This document shows, piece by piece, positions 16,601 to 23,618 of a DNA stretch of 40,671 nt; position 1 is the first letter of the stretch, and each line of letters begins with the position of its first letter. The stretch comes from Akkermansiaceae bacterium (GTDB lineage: Bacteria; Verrucomicrobiota; Verrucomicrobiia; Verrucomicrobiales; Akkermansiaceae). The stretch covers positions 1 to 40,671 of the forward strand of contig CAIKDP010000197.1 of the NCBI GenBank assembly GCA_903826205.1, read 5' to 3'. A model generated the notes under the pieces. That model ran no database searches. It was not told the DNA's origin and saw nothing but the letters and a program-made list of their open reading frames with translations. A program made the translations under genes and the position numbers.

Positions 16601-18200
16601 GGGAGGTTCGCATGCCCTGGCGCTCGCCTCGGACGGCCAGGTATTTGCCTGGGGTTCTAACAATTACGGCCAACTGGGCAATGGCACAACTACAGCGAAC
16701 AGCCTGGTGCCGATGGCGGTGAGCACCAGTGGGCTATTGGCCGGCAAGACGGTGACAGCCATTGCGGCTGGCGCCTACCACAGTTTGGGTTTGACCTCGA
16801 ATGGGCAGGTGATTGTCTGGGGTTACAATTACTATGGCCAACTGGGCAACAACAGTAACACGAATAGCCCACTGCCGGTAGCCGTGGACACAAGCGGAGT
16901 CCTGGCTGGCAAAACCATTTCAACCATTGCGGCTGGTGCCTCCCACAGTTTGGCGCTGACCTCGAATGGGCAGGTGATTGTTTGGGGTTACAATTACTAT
17001 GGCCAACTGGGGACTAACGGCACTGCGAGTAGCCGTGTACCGATAGCTATGGTTGACAATGGCGTACTAGCCGGCATGACCGTGGCGGCCACTTCGGCCG
17101 GGTACTATCACAGTTTGGCACTGACTTCGGATGGCAAGATGGCGACCTGGGGATCCAACAGCTATGGCCAACTCGGCGACAGCAGCTATAGCAGCATGAG
17201 TACGGTGCCCGTGGCGATCAGCACAAGCGGGGTACTGGCTAACAAAAATGTGGTCGCCGTTGCAGGCGGGAGCTATCACAGTTTGGCGATGTTCGGCTCG
17301 GGCTGGGCCCCCATTGTGACCACTCAGCCAACGAACCGGACTGTGGCGTTCACAGCGACGGTGATTTTGTCGGCGGCAGCCAGCGGTTATCCCGTACCCA
17401 CGGTACGCTGGCAGGTGCGTAAGACAGCCACTGGGTCGTTCAGCAATCTCACCGGCAATTCAACCGCCACCACTACGGCCTTGACCTTGACCAACGTAGC
17501 CTCAACCCAGAATGGCTATGCGTATCGCGCGGTTTTCACCAATAGTGAAACAAGCGCTACGACCGCTGCGGCGATCCTGACGGTTTACCCGCCGCCGGCA
17601 GTCTCCGTTCCGCCTGACATATTGGTAGGTGCCACGGGCAAGAACGGCGCGCTCGTCGCCTATAGCGTCACGGCAAATGACAGCCTTGACGGACCCCTGA
17701 CCCCAATTTGCACGCCACCGTCTGGATCGACATTCCCGATCGGCACTACAACGGTGAATTGCACTGCCAGCAACTCTCTCGGCGGCACCACCTCCGCTTC
17801 ATTCATCGTGACCGTGCTGCGCACGTATGCGTCGTTCCAAGAACAATATGACTTGACCGACACTGATCCTGCGGCAGACCCGTACTTCACCGGAGTGAGC
17901 ACACTTGCGGCCTATGCCTTCGGAGTCGCCCCTGCGGCACCGGACCGGTCACAGCTGCCGTCAGTTTCGTTAGAATCCGGCTACCTCCAGATTTCGTTCC
18001 CACGATGGAAAGACAGTGCGGATCTGGGCTATATCGTGGAAGCAAGTGACGATCTGGAAAATTGGCATTCCGGGCCAGACACCACCCAACAGGTATCGGT
18101 CACCGCCATCAATGCCACACGCGAACGAGTCGTTGAGCGCGATCTCATCCCGGTTGCCAGCGCCGCTCGCCGCTATATGCGCGTCAGGATCAACCACTGA
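10662..18200 (+). CDS. Giant secreted protein: four modules, each a seven-blade RCC1-type propeller plus Ig-like domain
   Basis: A 2512-residue protein with a signal peptide (about 1-27, cut after YPAAA). Four modules of about 570 residues cover roughly 29-593, 594-1167, 1168-1733 and 1734-2310. Each has an entry domain ending GGNGRSLVLQW, then seven RCC1/ATS1-type blades (core patterns AWGxNxxGQLGNNS and AAGxxHSLALTSDGQVF), then an Ig-like domain (VQWQVSxTG...GYAYRAVF). An HYR-like domain (about 2311-2385) and a C-terminal region (LGYIVEASDDLENW) follow. RCC1 propellers bind proteins or other ligands; here the protein must be exported or surface-bound, so adhesion, matrix or glycan binding is inferred. 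No enzymatic motif was seen. Base composition appears lower in GC than the flanking genes. Start is ATG 10662, or ATG 10665 just after it. It stands as a single gene. Confidence 0.9.
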   Translation: MMRTLRETLALVPVALGWMVFAYPAAADLAFSFTSGIDVGVTAPAYTADGELNLTLGFEPTPGTHLTVVKITGPAFIAGTFSNATQGATVPLTYNGITYNYIVNYYGGNGRSLVLQWPLMGMAAWGTNAYGQLGNNGISNQSAPVAVMTRGQMTGKTVTRLAAGQFHSLALTADGHLFSWGNNSSGQLGNNSTQKTRVPVDVDASGVLAGKVLVAVAAGNDHSLAIASDGMAYAWGFNNSGQLGSGNLTQSLVPVAVNTSGGLTGKALVAVAAGNGHSLALSSEGLVYSWGSNAYGALGHTSLGNGSIPVVVDTSGVLASKTIVAISGGNFFSLALSSDGQVFSWGYNGFGQLGNNSTTSSTAPVIVNTSGELSGKSVVAVAAGYAHSLALTADGKVFAWGENGSGQLGNSSTSRSPVPVAVNTSGAMVGKTVVAIAAGQDHSVAITLDGMIFTWGTIDTIHSSVPVAVTTSGAPPGRLVSSIVAGWGHNMALLDLGPPSVTRHPVSQTAAAGATVAFTATAGNEFPSTVQWQVSPTGTAGTFSDIVDNASATTGTLTLANVMASLNGYAYQAVFSNSSGYRVTAMATLTLVDWTATITSGSDVPFQSVGVVASGPLNVQLGFAPAPGTNLTVVKNDGTSFIMGTFSNAPQGGTIPLTFNGVTYNYLANYYGGNGRSLVLQWPLIRMAAWGENRNGCLGNGTTTTSLLPVKALVGGALAGKTLVKVCAGSDFSLGLTSEGKLFAWGQGIDGQLGVNSQSSSSVPVEVTASGALAGKTIVSMAAGSSHALALTSDGQVFAWGVNGYGQVGIASPDFRILSPVALGSAGVFDGKIVVAISAGGDHSMALTSEGRVFTWGMNYSGELGDGTSISYSRLPLEVMTSEELAGQTIVAIAAGLSHCLALAADGRLFAWGANGGGKLGINSTRDSHVPTAVIMSGALAGKTVTAIAGGWHSLALTADNMLFAWGYNTYGELGNGTLSDSWVPVAVNQSGVLSGKTLSVIACGSYHSVVMNPAGNCYAWGQNTQGQLGNNSTTDSPLPVAVAASGEFAEMKAVAVAAGNTHNLVLLDSGPPTVTINPFNRMAASGATVTFTAAATDPFGYSVRWQVSTAGIAGPFADITDNPTATTETLTLTEISTSYDNHAYRAVFSNNSGFSITSPATLTLVNWATIFNAASDIPFRADGVVASGSLNLQLGFAPMPGTNLTVVKNTGTAFITGTFSNVPQGARVPLTYNGVTYDFIANYYGGNGRSLVLQWPWMGLAAWGLNSSGQLGNGSLSNSQVPVPLITSGALAGKAVITVAAGGANSLALTSDGQVWTWGGNNTAPVAVTTSGVLADKMVVTVAAGDDHNLALTSDGQVFAWGTNTFGQLGNNNTTSSMVPVAVMASGALAGKTVVAIAAGRYHSLALTSDGQVFAWGYNSNGQLGNRSTTSSAVPVLVSTEGVLAGLRVVAVAAGDQHNLALTSDGRVFAWGANFNGQLGNNSTASCSAPVAVHSSAALAGKTVTAIATGSFFSLALTSDGHVVAWGDNGYGQLGNGSTTKSLSPVAVNTSGTLANKLVIAIAGGVSSSIAFTSDAQVYAWGYNGTGLLGNNSSTDSPLPVAVNTSGTLSGKMVAAIAAGDYHCLAMFGLPGSPTVTLSPVSQTVVQTESSGVSISLTAAAIDVFPFTVQWQVSQTGSAGPFSDIIANPSATTGTLTLTNVVPEQNGYAYRAVFANDGGSCATSAATLSVTTVNEAVTFTSGTDLPFVASNPVVSGSLNITLGFAPILGTNLTILKNTGTAFIRGTFSNLPQGAIVPLTANGVTLNYIANYYGGNGRSLVLQWPLIGVAAWGDNSNNQLGNNSSTSGPVPVPVISSGVLAGKTVVAVAAGANHSLALTADGQVFAWGANGSGQLGCNSLTGSAVPVAVYASGALSGKSVVAIAAGTNFSMALTADGQVFAWGANDSGQLGNNSMTNSPVPVAVNTSGASSYRTVVAIAGGGSHALALASDGQVFAWGSNNYGQLGNGTTTANSLVPMAVSTSGLLAGKTVTAIAAGAYHSLGLTSNGQVIVWGYNYYGQLGNNSNTNSPLPVAVDTSGVLAGKTISTIAAGASHSLALTSNGQVIVWGYNYYGQLGTNGTASSRVPIAMVDNGVLAGMTVAATSAGYYHSLALTSDGKMATWGSNSYGQLGDSSYSSMSTVPVAISTSGVLANKNVVAVAGGSYHSLAMFGSGWAPIVTTQPTNRTVAFTATVILSAAASGYPVPTVRWQVRKTATGSFSNLTGNSTATTTALTLTNVASTQNGYAYRAVFTNSETSATTAAAILTVYPPPAVSVPPDILVGATGKNGALVAYSVTANDSLDGPLTPICTPPSGSTFPIGTTTVNCTASNSLGGTTSASFIVTVLRTYASFQEQYDLTDTDPAADPYFTGVSTLAAYAFGVAPAAPDRSQLPSVSLESGYLQISFPRWKDSADLGYIVEASDDLENWHSGPDTTQQVSVTAINATRERVVERDLIPVASAARRYMRVRINH
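10980..16135 (+). repeat. Four-fold module repeat inside the giant gene
   Basis: The DNA for the GGNGRSLVLQW block recurs near 10980, 12674, 14396 and 16100, giving a module period of about 1.7 kb. Spacings are close but not identical, because blade lengths vary; the second blade of module 3 is shortened (WTWGGNNTAPVAV). The modules are clearly homologous yet diverged at the DNA level, so this is an old internal duplication. Confidence 0.85.
16794..17011 (+). repeat. Recent duplication of one propeller blade (165-bp period)
   Basis: A 53-base segment at 16794-16846 recurs at 16959-17011 with a single C-to-T change (GTCTGG versus GTTTGG), exactly 55 codons apart. Both copies encode SNGQVIVWGYNYYGQLG. 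Other blades in the gene differ much more, so this copy event or gene conversion is recent. Confidence 0.85.
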
Positions 18201-18201
18201 C

Positions 18202-18351
18202 GTGTGGGACTGACCGATAAGACGGGCTTTCAGGCCTGCGTTTTCTCCTGGCCGTTTATCTTGGGCTGGCCCAGGCTGGATGAGTCGGGTCTCTGGCCCC
18301 GATGAATTGCATCTCTTCCATCAATAACTGATCCCGGGCGTGCAGCGCCCT
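18202..18351 (-). repeat. Structured noncoding stretch, possible dispersed element
   Basis: Between the giant gene and the URO-D-like gene there are successive short hairpins: TGGGC/GCCCA (18262-18273), TCGGG/CCCGA (about 18285-18302) and GGGCG/CGCCC (18336-18350), plus CAGGCCTG near 18230. No T-tract terminator is evident on either strand. Serial GC-rich hairpins in a spacer suggest a mobile or dispersed intergenic element rather than coding DNA. Open frames here lack family resemblance. Confidence 0.35.
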
Positions 18352-19644
18352 TCACCCCCCGGCCTCCTGCATGGCGATGGCAGCCCATTCCCACAGGCGT
18401 TGCGGCTGATGGCGGACCGTGGAGATGTCCTTCATGATCAACTCGACGTGGCAATCGCGGGCTTGCTCGAGGAAATCGCGCAACGCGTGGCGGGCGCGAT
18501 CCGGGTGCCAGGTGTCCTCGGCGAGGATGGCGGGATTGGGCTTGCGGCTCATGACCCAGTGCGGGCCTAGGGTCTCGACGGCGCGCGCGGTCTTGCACCA
18601 CGGTGTGACCGAGACTTTGCGGAGGTTGGGGATTTGCTTCAACAAGTCGGCCTTGCCGTCGAGCGGTTCACAGCAACCATAGTAGTTCATCCCCCAGCGG
18701 CTGAGCCAGCGCAGGTCGTGTTGGATGGCAAACTCCCAGTGCATGTCCGGCGAAACCTCGGAGAAAATCTGCGCGTTGGAGCAACCCCACATGTTATGCG
18801 GCTTGACATGGGTTGGATCAAAATCACTGCCGGGGAGATCCGAGATATAGCCGTAGCCGCCGGAGCCGATGCGCGTGTTGTTAGAATCGAGCTCCAGCGC
18901 GTTGAGTGCGACGAACTGGTCGAGCTCGACCATCCATGCGTCCACCATCCGCTCGACGCCGGCATGCACGAGGTCCGGCCGGTCGACCATGTCGAGCATC
19001 GCGTCCTCGATGCCCCACCAGCGGATCAGATAATCCCAGGGTGTGAACCAGATGTGGGACTGACCGGTTTTTCGAACCGGCATGATGTCGCCATAGAGGT
19101 CGCACATGGCATGGTACCGGAACTCGGTGGCCTGCGTGTTGTGCGTGAGCACCGGCATCTCGATCTTGTCGAGGTCGGCGAAGTCATGGATTTGCTTGTG
19201 GAAATGGCGGGAGACGATGTCGCTGGCGGCATCGGTGCGGACGATGTCCACCTCCTCGATGATGCCGAAGTCGGTGCTGTGGATCGCCAGCGGGCAGGCG
19301 ATGAAATCGCTGACGATCATGTCGCAGGGCATGTGCCGCCATTGGTAAAGTGTGCGGCGCATCTCGCGTTCCTGATCCTGCGCGAACGGATGGCTCGTCT
19401 GCAAGGTCAGCTCGCCATTGACATCCATCTCGTGCCAGGGAATCTCATTGATCCACACCATCGGGCGGACGGATTGGCGGTCGTTGAGACGGCGCCACAA
19501 TTCCGCCTTCTCCTTGTGCACCGGCAGGGCGGCGATGTCGGCGAGCGCGGCGGCGAGCCGGCGCAAGACCGTCTTGTCGGCGTCGTTGAGGATGATTGGC
19601 GCGGCCGGTGCCGGCGCTTCGTAATGACCAGGATCGTGGAGCAC
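18352..19644 (-). CDS. URO-D-like (uroporphyrinogen decarboxylase superfamily) protein
   Basis: A 430-residue cytoplasmic protein with no signal peptide. The pattern resembles the URO-D superfamily, which includes corrinoid-dependent methyltransferases of the MtaA/CmuA type: an early MVWINEIPWHEMD segment, the central HIWFTPWDYLIRWWGIEDAM, then GYGYISDLPGSDFDP and YYGCCEPLDGKADLLKQI with clustered Cys and His. Verrucomicrobial genomes hold many uncharacterised members, often near carbohydrate genes. No corrinoid-protein gene is adjacent, so a methyltransferase role is unproven. The start is a GTG at 19644. It lies 123 bases downstream of the nucleotidyltransferase gene on the same strand. Confidence 0.65.
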   Translation of the reverse strand: MLHDPGHYEAPAPAAPIILNDADKTVLRRLAAALADIAALPVHKEKAELWRRLNDRQSVRPMVWINEIPWHEMDVNGELTLQTSHPFAQDQEREMRRTLYQWRHMPCDMIVSDFIACPLAIHSTDFGIIEEVDIVRTDAASDIVSRHFHKQIHDFADLDKIEMPVLTHNTQATEFRYHAMCDLYGDIMPVRKTGQSHIWFTPWDYLIRWWGIEDAMLDMVDRPDLVHAGVERMVDAWMVELDQFVALNALELDSNNTRIGSGGYGYISDLPGSDFDPTHVKPHNMWGCSNAQIFSEVSPDMHWEFAIQHDLRWLSRWGMNYYGCCEPLDGKADLLKQIPNLRKVSVTPWCKTARAVETLGPHWVMSRKPNPAILAEDTWHPDRARHALRDFLEQARDCHVELIMKDISTVRHQPQRLWEWAAIAMQEAGG

Positions 19645-19767
19645 GCGCCCATCTTAGGACATTCCTGACACGACGTCGATGCAGGAATTTGAAAAATAGC
19701 ATGGCAAAAAACCCGTCATGGCGGCGGTGGGCCCTTCCAGCAACTTCATCCACTGCGGGAAGATCAC

Positions 19768-20298
19768 TTACCTGCAGAAAACCTGATCGAAGGCATTGCC
19801 GGAAAGCATGATGTATCTATCCGATTTGGCAATGGAATCAAGGCGCTGCCTGGCAAGTTCGGGCCGGATCATAGCATTTGCATGCAACAACTTGAGCAGT
19901 TCCAGATCCTTGGGTCTGGCGATCATGAGTTTCACTGCGGCAAGGTCGTGCGGATCAATGGCAAAAACATTCGTGCAGCCGGGCACGGCAACGAGGCGCT
20001 CGATCCACCCAGGGGGCAGGGTTTCAAAGATGTCATCGCGGAGGATATCGGCATGATAGCCATGACGCAAATGAAACGCATGGGATGCCCCAAGGGCTTC
20101 CTCGAGCATGCGTCCCGTGGTTTCATCAAATGGCTGGGGACAAAGGTCCGCATCAAAGGTGCTGGCAAGCGGACCATCACGCCGCCCCAAATCGGGGAAT
20201 GACGCCAGCAACGATGCCGAACCGAGCACGATGATCCGACAATCGTCGGCCAGCGACTGTGCTGCCTTGGATAGATGTTGCAGTGCTTGGAGGTTCAT
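19768..20298 (-). CDS. DUF6036-like nucleotidyltransferase of a two-gene toxin-antitoxin-like module
   Basis: A 176-residue protein with a nucleotidyltransferase-type pattern: VLGSASLLASF (the G-S motif) followed by STFDADLC (Asp-x-Asp). It resembles the DUF6036 group of minimal NTases found beside small partner proteins. Such NTases can act as toxins or antitoxins by modifying tRNA or protein, but which role applies here cannot be told. It is preceded by a 100-residue gene whose stop is four bases before this start, so the two are surely cotranscribed. The ATG at 20298 has no obvious Shine-Dalgarno sequence, consistent with coupling to the upstream gene. Confidence 0.7.
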   Translation of the reverse strand: MNLQALQHLSKAAQSLADDCRIIVLGSASLLASFPDLGRRDGPLASTFDADLCPQPFDETTGRMLEEALGASHAFHLRHGYHADILRDDIFETLPPGWIERLVAVPGCTNVFAIDPHDLAAVKLMIARPKDLELLKLLHANAMIRPELARQRLDSIAKSDRYIMLSGNAFDQVFCR

Positions 20299-20302
20299 GC
20301 GG

Positions 20303-20605
20303 CTAGCAGGATTTCACGCTCTCAAGCCCCACAAACGGCGAACAGGATTTGAGAGGTTCCGAATCATCATTGTCGGCTTCCAAATAACTCAGGAGCTTGT
20401 TGAATTCCGCGCTTGACGCCCGCGCCAGCAAAATCCGTCGCTTCCACTCCAGCAACGGTGCCGGCTGCAGCCGCCCCCTGGCCAGCCAGCGCTCAATATT
20501 GGCCAGCGGGATTGCCAGTGCCTCAGGCTGCGCTCTGAGGTGCGCCGCGATCTGCCCCCAGTGCAGCCGGCGGTCTTGGCGATAGAGATGGAAATCCTCG
20601 GGCAT
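20303..20605 (-). CDS. Small partner protein of the DUF6036-like nucleotidyltransferase
   Basis: A 100-residue protein rich in Leu, Ala and Arg (IPLANIERWLARGRLQPAPL, LLEWKRRILLARASS), probably all-helical, ending with a short acidic stretch (EADNDDSEPLKSC). The N-terminal half could form a DNA-binding fold, but I cannot assign a named domain with confidence. It is first in the two-gene unit, as antitoxins usually are. A strong -35 box and a short leader lie directly upstream. Confidence 0.6.
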   Translation of the reverse strand: MPEDFHLYRQDRRLHWGQIAAHLRAQPEALAIPLANIERWLARGRLQPAPLLEWKRRILLARASSAEFNKLLSYLEADNDDSEPLKSCSPFVGLESVKSC

Positions 20606-20620
20606 CTTGGCGAGGTGGTC

Positions 20621-20649
20621 AGATTAGGTCTGTCTGCGCGGCCTGTCAA
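20621..20649 (-). promoter_or_regulatory. Promoter of the nucleotidyltransferase module
   Basis: Minus strand: perfect TTGACA (20649-20644), exactly 17 bases, then TAATCT (20626-20621). The start codon at 20605 lies 15 bases beyond the -10, so the mRNA leader would be around ten bases or fewer. No Shine-Dalgarno sequence is visible before the ATG. Confidence 0.6.
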
Positions 20650-20724
20650 GCGCCTAGGCCAGCCGTCGTGCGCAACTGTCGATCCGTGATTCAATTCGCG
20701 CGCCAAATCCGTGGACTTTCCAGC

Positions 20725-22476
20725 CTAACGGAAGATCACATACAGCACGACGAAGGTCACGAGCACGGCGGCGGACATGACCCGGTAATCGGCCAGGCCG
20801 GTGCCGCACTTGGCCTTGAGCGGATCACTCCAGTGGTCCCACACCAACATTCTGGCCTCCTCCTTGAGCGGTTCAGGCAGCAGCAACGAGGCGATGACCT
20901 GGATGCCGACGCAAACACAGAAGATGCCGAATGAAGCGAGCATGAAATCCTTGAGCAGCACATCGTAAATCAGGTGCCACACGGGCGAGGCGGCGAGGGA
21001 TTCCTTGGTGGTTAAAGAGTCCTTGAAGAAATCCAGAAAGAAGCCGAGCGCACCAATGCCGCCACCCGCAACCATTGTTAGAAACGCGGCCCGTCCGCCG
21101 GCGCGCTTCCAGAAGACGCCGACGAGGAACACGGCGGTGATCGGCGGGGCGACATAACAGATGAGTTTGATCAGGCCATTGAAGATGGTGTCGTAGTGGC
21201 CGAAGATCGGCGACAACACGATGGCGAGGAGGGTGGCGGCCACGGTGGTCCAGCGGCCGATTTTCACCAGGCTGTGGTCGGTGGTTTGCGGCCTCCAGCG
21301 TTTCCAGATGTCGTAGGCGAAGAGCGTGGCCGCGGAGTTCAATGCCGCCGAGCACGTCTGCATGGCCGCAGCCAGCATCGCGGCGATGACCAGGCCTTTA
21401 AGTCCCGCCGGCAACAGGTGGGTGATCATGAACGGATAGGCGTCCTTCGAGGTGAGCGGGCCCACGCCGGCACCGAAGTAGCCCTTCTGGACCAGCGCCA
21501 CGCAGATCACGCCGGGCAACACGAACAGAAACACCGGCAGGATTTTGATGAAGGCGCAAAACAACGGACCCAACCGCGCGTTCTTCTCGTCCTTGGCAGC
21601 CAACACCCGCTGGACAATGGTCTGGTCACAACACCAATACCAAATGCCGATGACCGGATAACCTAACAAGATGGAATACCACGGCACATTGGCCACCACC
21701 GTGTCGTCATTGGCTCCGTGGGCCATGTGCAGGAACGATTGGGTGGAAAGCCCGGGGCCTCCCTCCTTGCCTAGCAACGGGTGCGGCTGCGTGTCCAGCA
21801 GATGATTGAGGGCATCCCAACCACCGACGGCTTGGTAGCCGATGACGGTGATGCAGACCGCGCCTATCAACAGCAGGATCGTCTGCAGACTTTCCGTCCA
21901 CACCACCGCGAGCAGGCCGCCGATGACGGTGTAGATGCCGGTCAGGACGCCGAGCGCGATGATGAAGAACATCAGGGCGTTGAGGCCCAGGATCTTTTGC
22001 GTCTCCGGAATTTCAAAGATGAAACACAGCACCGCCGCCGCCGTGAACAGCGCCACGCCAATGTGCATCACAATCGCCGAAAGCAACGACACGAAGGAGA
22101 GCACATCCCGGCAGTTGCGGTTGTACCGGCGTTCCAAATAGTCCGGCAGAGTGGACACCCGCGAGCGCAAATACAAGGGCGCGAAAAACAGCGACAGCAG
22201 AATCAGGGTGAATCCCGCCATCCATTCGAAGTTGCCGTATAACAAGCCCGAGGTGTAGGCCGATTGCGCCAGACTCACCAGATGCACCGTCGAAATGTTG
22301 GCCGCAAACATGGCCAGGCCGATGACCGGCCACTTCAGCGAATTGTCGGCCAGGAAGTAATGGCCGCCTTCCGTGCCACGGCTGCGCATGAAGCCCGCGG
22401 CCACGCCGATGCCGACCACGCCGATCATGTAAGCGGCGATGATGCCCCAATCCAAAGTTGTCATGCCGGTTGTCAT
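20725..22476 (-). CDS. Sodium:solute symporter (SSS/SLC5 family)
   Basis: A 583-residue inner-membrane protein with about 13-14 hydrophobic segments, the size and pattern of SLC5-type Na+-coupled transporters. Family-like segments include YFLADNSLKWPVIGLAMFAA near the N-terminus and GLVIAAMLAAAMQTCSAALN around the conserved second sodium-site helix. Substrates in this family are sugars, inositols, amino acids or sialic acid; a sugar is likely given the neighbours. The start overlaps the stop of the upstream propeller gene by four bases (ATGA at 22473-22476), so translation is coupled. A second in-frame ATG follows four codons later. Confidence 0.92.
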   Translation of the reverse strand: MTTGMTTLDWGIIAAYMIGVVGIGVAAGFMRSRGTEGGHYFLADNSLKWPVIGLAMFAANISTVHLVSLAQSAYTSGLLYGNFEWMAGFTLILLSLFFAPLYLRSRVSTLPDYLERRYNRNCRDVLSFVSLLSAIVMHIGVALFTAAAVLCFIFEIPETQKILGLNALMFFIIALGVLTGIYTVIGGLLAVVWTESLQTILLLIGAVCITVIGYQAVGGWDALNHLLDTQPHPLLGKEGGPGLSTQSFLHMAHGANDDTVVANVPWYSILLGYPVIGIWYWCCDQTIVQRVLAAKDEKNARLGPLFCAFIKILPVFLFVLPGVICVALVQKGYFGAGVGPLTSKDAYPFMITHLLPAGLKGLVIAAMLAAAMQTCSAALNSAATLFAYDIWKRWRPQTTDHSLVKIGRWTTVAATLLAIVLSPIFGHYDTIFNGLIKLICYVAPPITAVFLVGVFWKRAGGRAAFLTMVAGGGIGALGFFLDFFKDSLTTKESLAASPVWHLIYDVLLKDFMLASFGIFCVCVGIQVIASLLLPEPLKEEARMLVWDHWSDPLKAKCGTGLADYRVMSAAVLVTFVVLYVIFR

Positions 22477-23396
22477 GGGTTCACAGCAGGGGTGCGGGTT
22501 TCATCGAGCAACACGACATTGGAGATGGTGCGCACCGCCTTGTGATCAGCGAAGCTCCACACCGCCCGTTTGTCCGGGGTGACCTCGACCAAATGCGGCG
22601 ACTTGCCGAACTGGCCGTGGCCGAGCCAATTGCAGATCAGGGTGTTGCCATTGGGGAGGCGCTGGATGCCGGTGGGAAACTTCAGGCTGTGGCCGGCCAC
22701 TTCGTCACCCTGCACCTGCCAGACGGTAAGACCCTGCGGGTCCACCTCGAAAACACGTGAGCCACCCGGCGCGTCGCCGCATGAGATGACGGTGTTGCCA
22801 TTGGCCAGGCGGATGACGCTGTGCGGGCCACCTGCCGCGGGGATCTCCCGCAACACCTTGCCCGTCGCGTCGTATTCCTTCACCACCTTGTCGGCGAAAT
22901 GCGCGACGAGGAAATGGCCGTTTTCTAACACCCTGGCGCAGCGCATGTAGGCGTGGCCGCCGTCCTTGCCCTCGGGCAACAGGCGCACTTCGCGCACGAT
23001 CCCGCCGTTGGGGTTGAGGATGAGGAGGCGCCCGGAACCGCATTCCCCGACGAAGGTGTTGCCATCCGGCAACCGCTGGCAGGTGTAAATCTCGCTCTTG
23101 GATTGATAGTCGAAGACAATTTCCTTGGTCCGCGTGACCTCGCGCGCGCCATGACCGGTGTTGAAGAGGAGGTTGCCGTTAGACAGCACCGCGAGGTCGT
23201 TGGCATTCTGGGCCGGATACTCCCATTCGATCTTACCCTCCTTGGAAATAATGAAAACCTTGCCCTGCACATAATCGGTACAGGCAAAGGCATGCACGAT
23301 GGTGACCGGCCCGGCGTCAGCAGCGTCGGCCAAGGCTGACGGAAATGCCAGCACTGCGGCCAGCACGACAAGGAACGACGATGGGGGGAATTGCAT
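22473..23396 (-). CDS. Secreted beta-propeller protein coupled to the symporter
   Basis: A 307-residue protein with a signal peptide (FLVVLAAVLAFPSALADA). The body has repeating motifs of the type LxNGNxL (LSNGNLLFNTG, LPDGNTFVGECG, LANGNTVISCGD, LPNGNTLICNW), as in NHL/PQQ-like or arylsulfotransferase-like propellers. No catalytic residues can be named. It is exported and overlaps the symporter gene by ATGA, so it may bind or process the transported compound. AAAGGGG just before ATG 23396 serves as a Shine-Dalgarno sequence. Confidence 0.8.
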   Translation of the reverse strand: MQFPPSSFLVVLAAVLAFPSALADAADAGPVTIVHAFACTDYVQGKVFIISKEGKIEWEYPAQNANDLAVLSNGNLLFNTGHGAREVTRTKEIVFDYQSKSEIYTCQRLPDGNTFVGECGSGRLLILNPNGGIVREVRLLPEGKDGGHAYMRCARVLENGHFLVAHFADKVVKEYDATGKVLREIPAAGGPHSVIRLANGNTVISCGDAPGGSRVFEVDPQGLTVWQVQGDEVAGHSLKFPTGIQRLPNGNTLICNWLGHGQFGKSPHLVEVTPDKRAVWSFADHKAVRTISNVVLLDETRTPAVNP

Positions 23397-23439
23397 CGCC
23401 CCTTTACGTGGTGAGGAGCATCAGCCTTTCAGATCGCTT

Positions 23440-23475
23440 CCGTTGATATCGATAAGCGGACCCTCCTTGATTCAT
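23440..23475 (-). repeat. Degenerate REP-like hairpin upstream of the propeller gene
   Basis: On the minus strand ATCAAGGAGGG leads into CGCTT ... AAGCG (a 5-bp stem with a 14-base loop containing ATCGATAT). The ATCAAGGAGGG lead matches the array at 7141, but the stem is not flush with the foot. It is a weak family member or a coincidence. Confidence 0.35.
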
Positions 23476-23618
23476 GGATGGGAGCCCCCCGATCACCCGC
23501 CGGATCAAAAAATATTGGAAAGTTTTGAAAAAACTGCCACGTAGAAGCCGACATCATGGACTTGCTGCCACGACGGCAGTGGGCTGTGCCCAGTGAAACA
23601 CCAAAACAAATTGTGATT

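Noticed and set aside
10980-17300. Large direct repeats as a sign of a mobile element or assembly error
   Set aside because: They are in frame, diverged and match propeller blades, so they are ordinary protein-repeat evolution.
18634-19668. 344-codon frame opposite the URO-D-like gene
   Set aside because: The sense product has superfamily-like motifs while this one does not.
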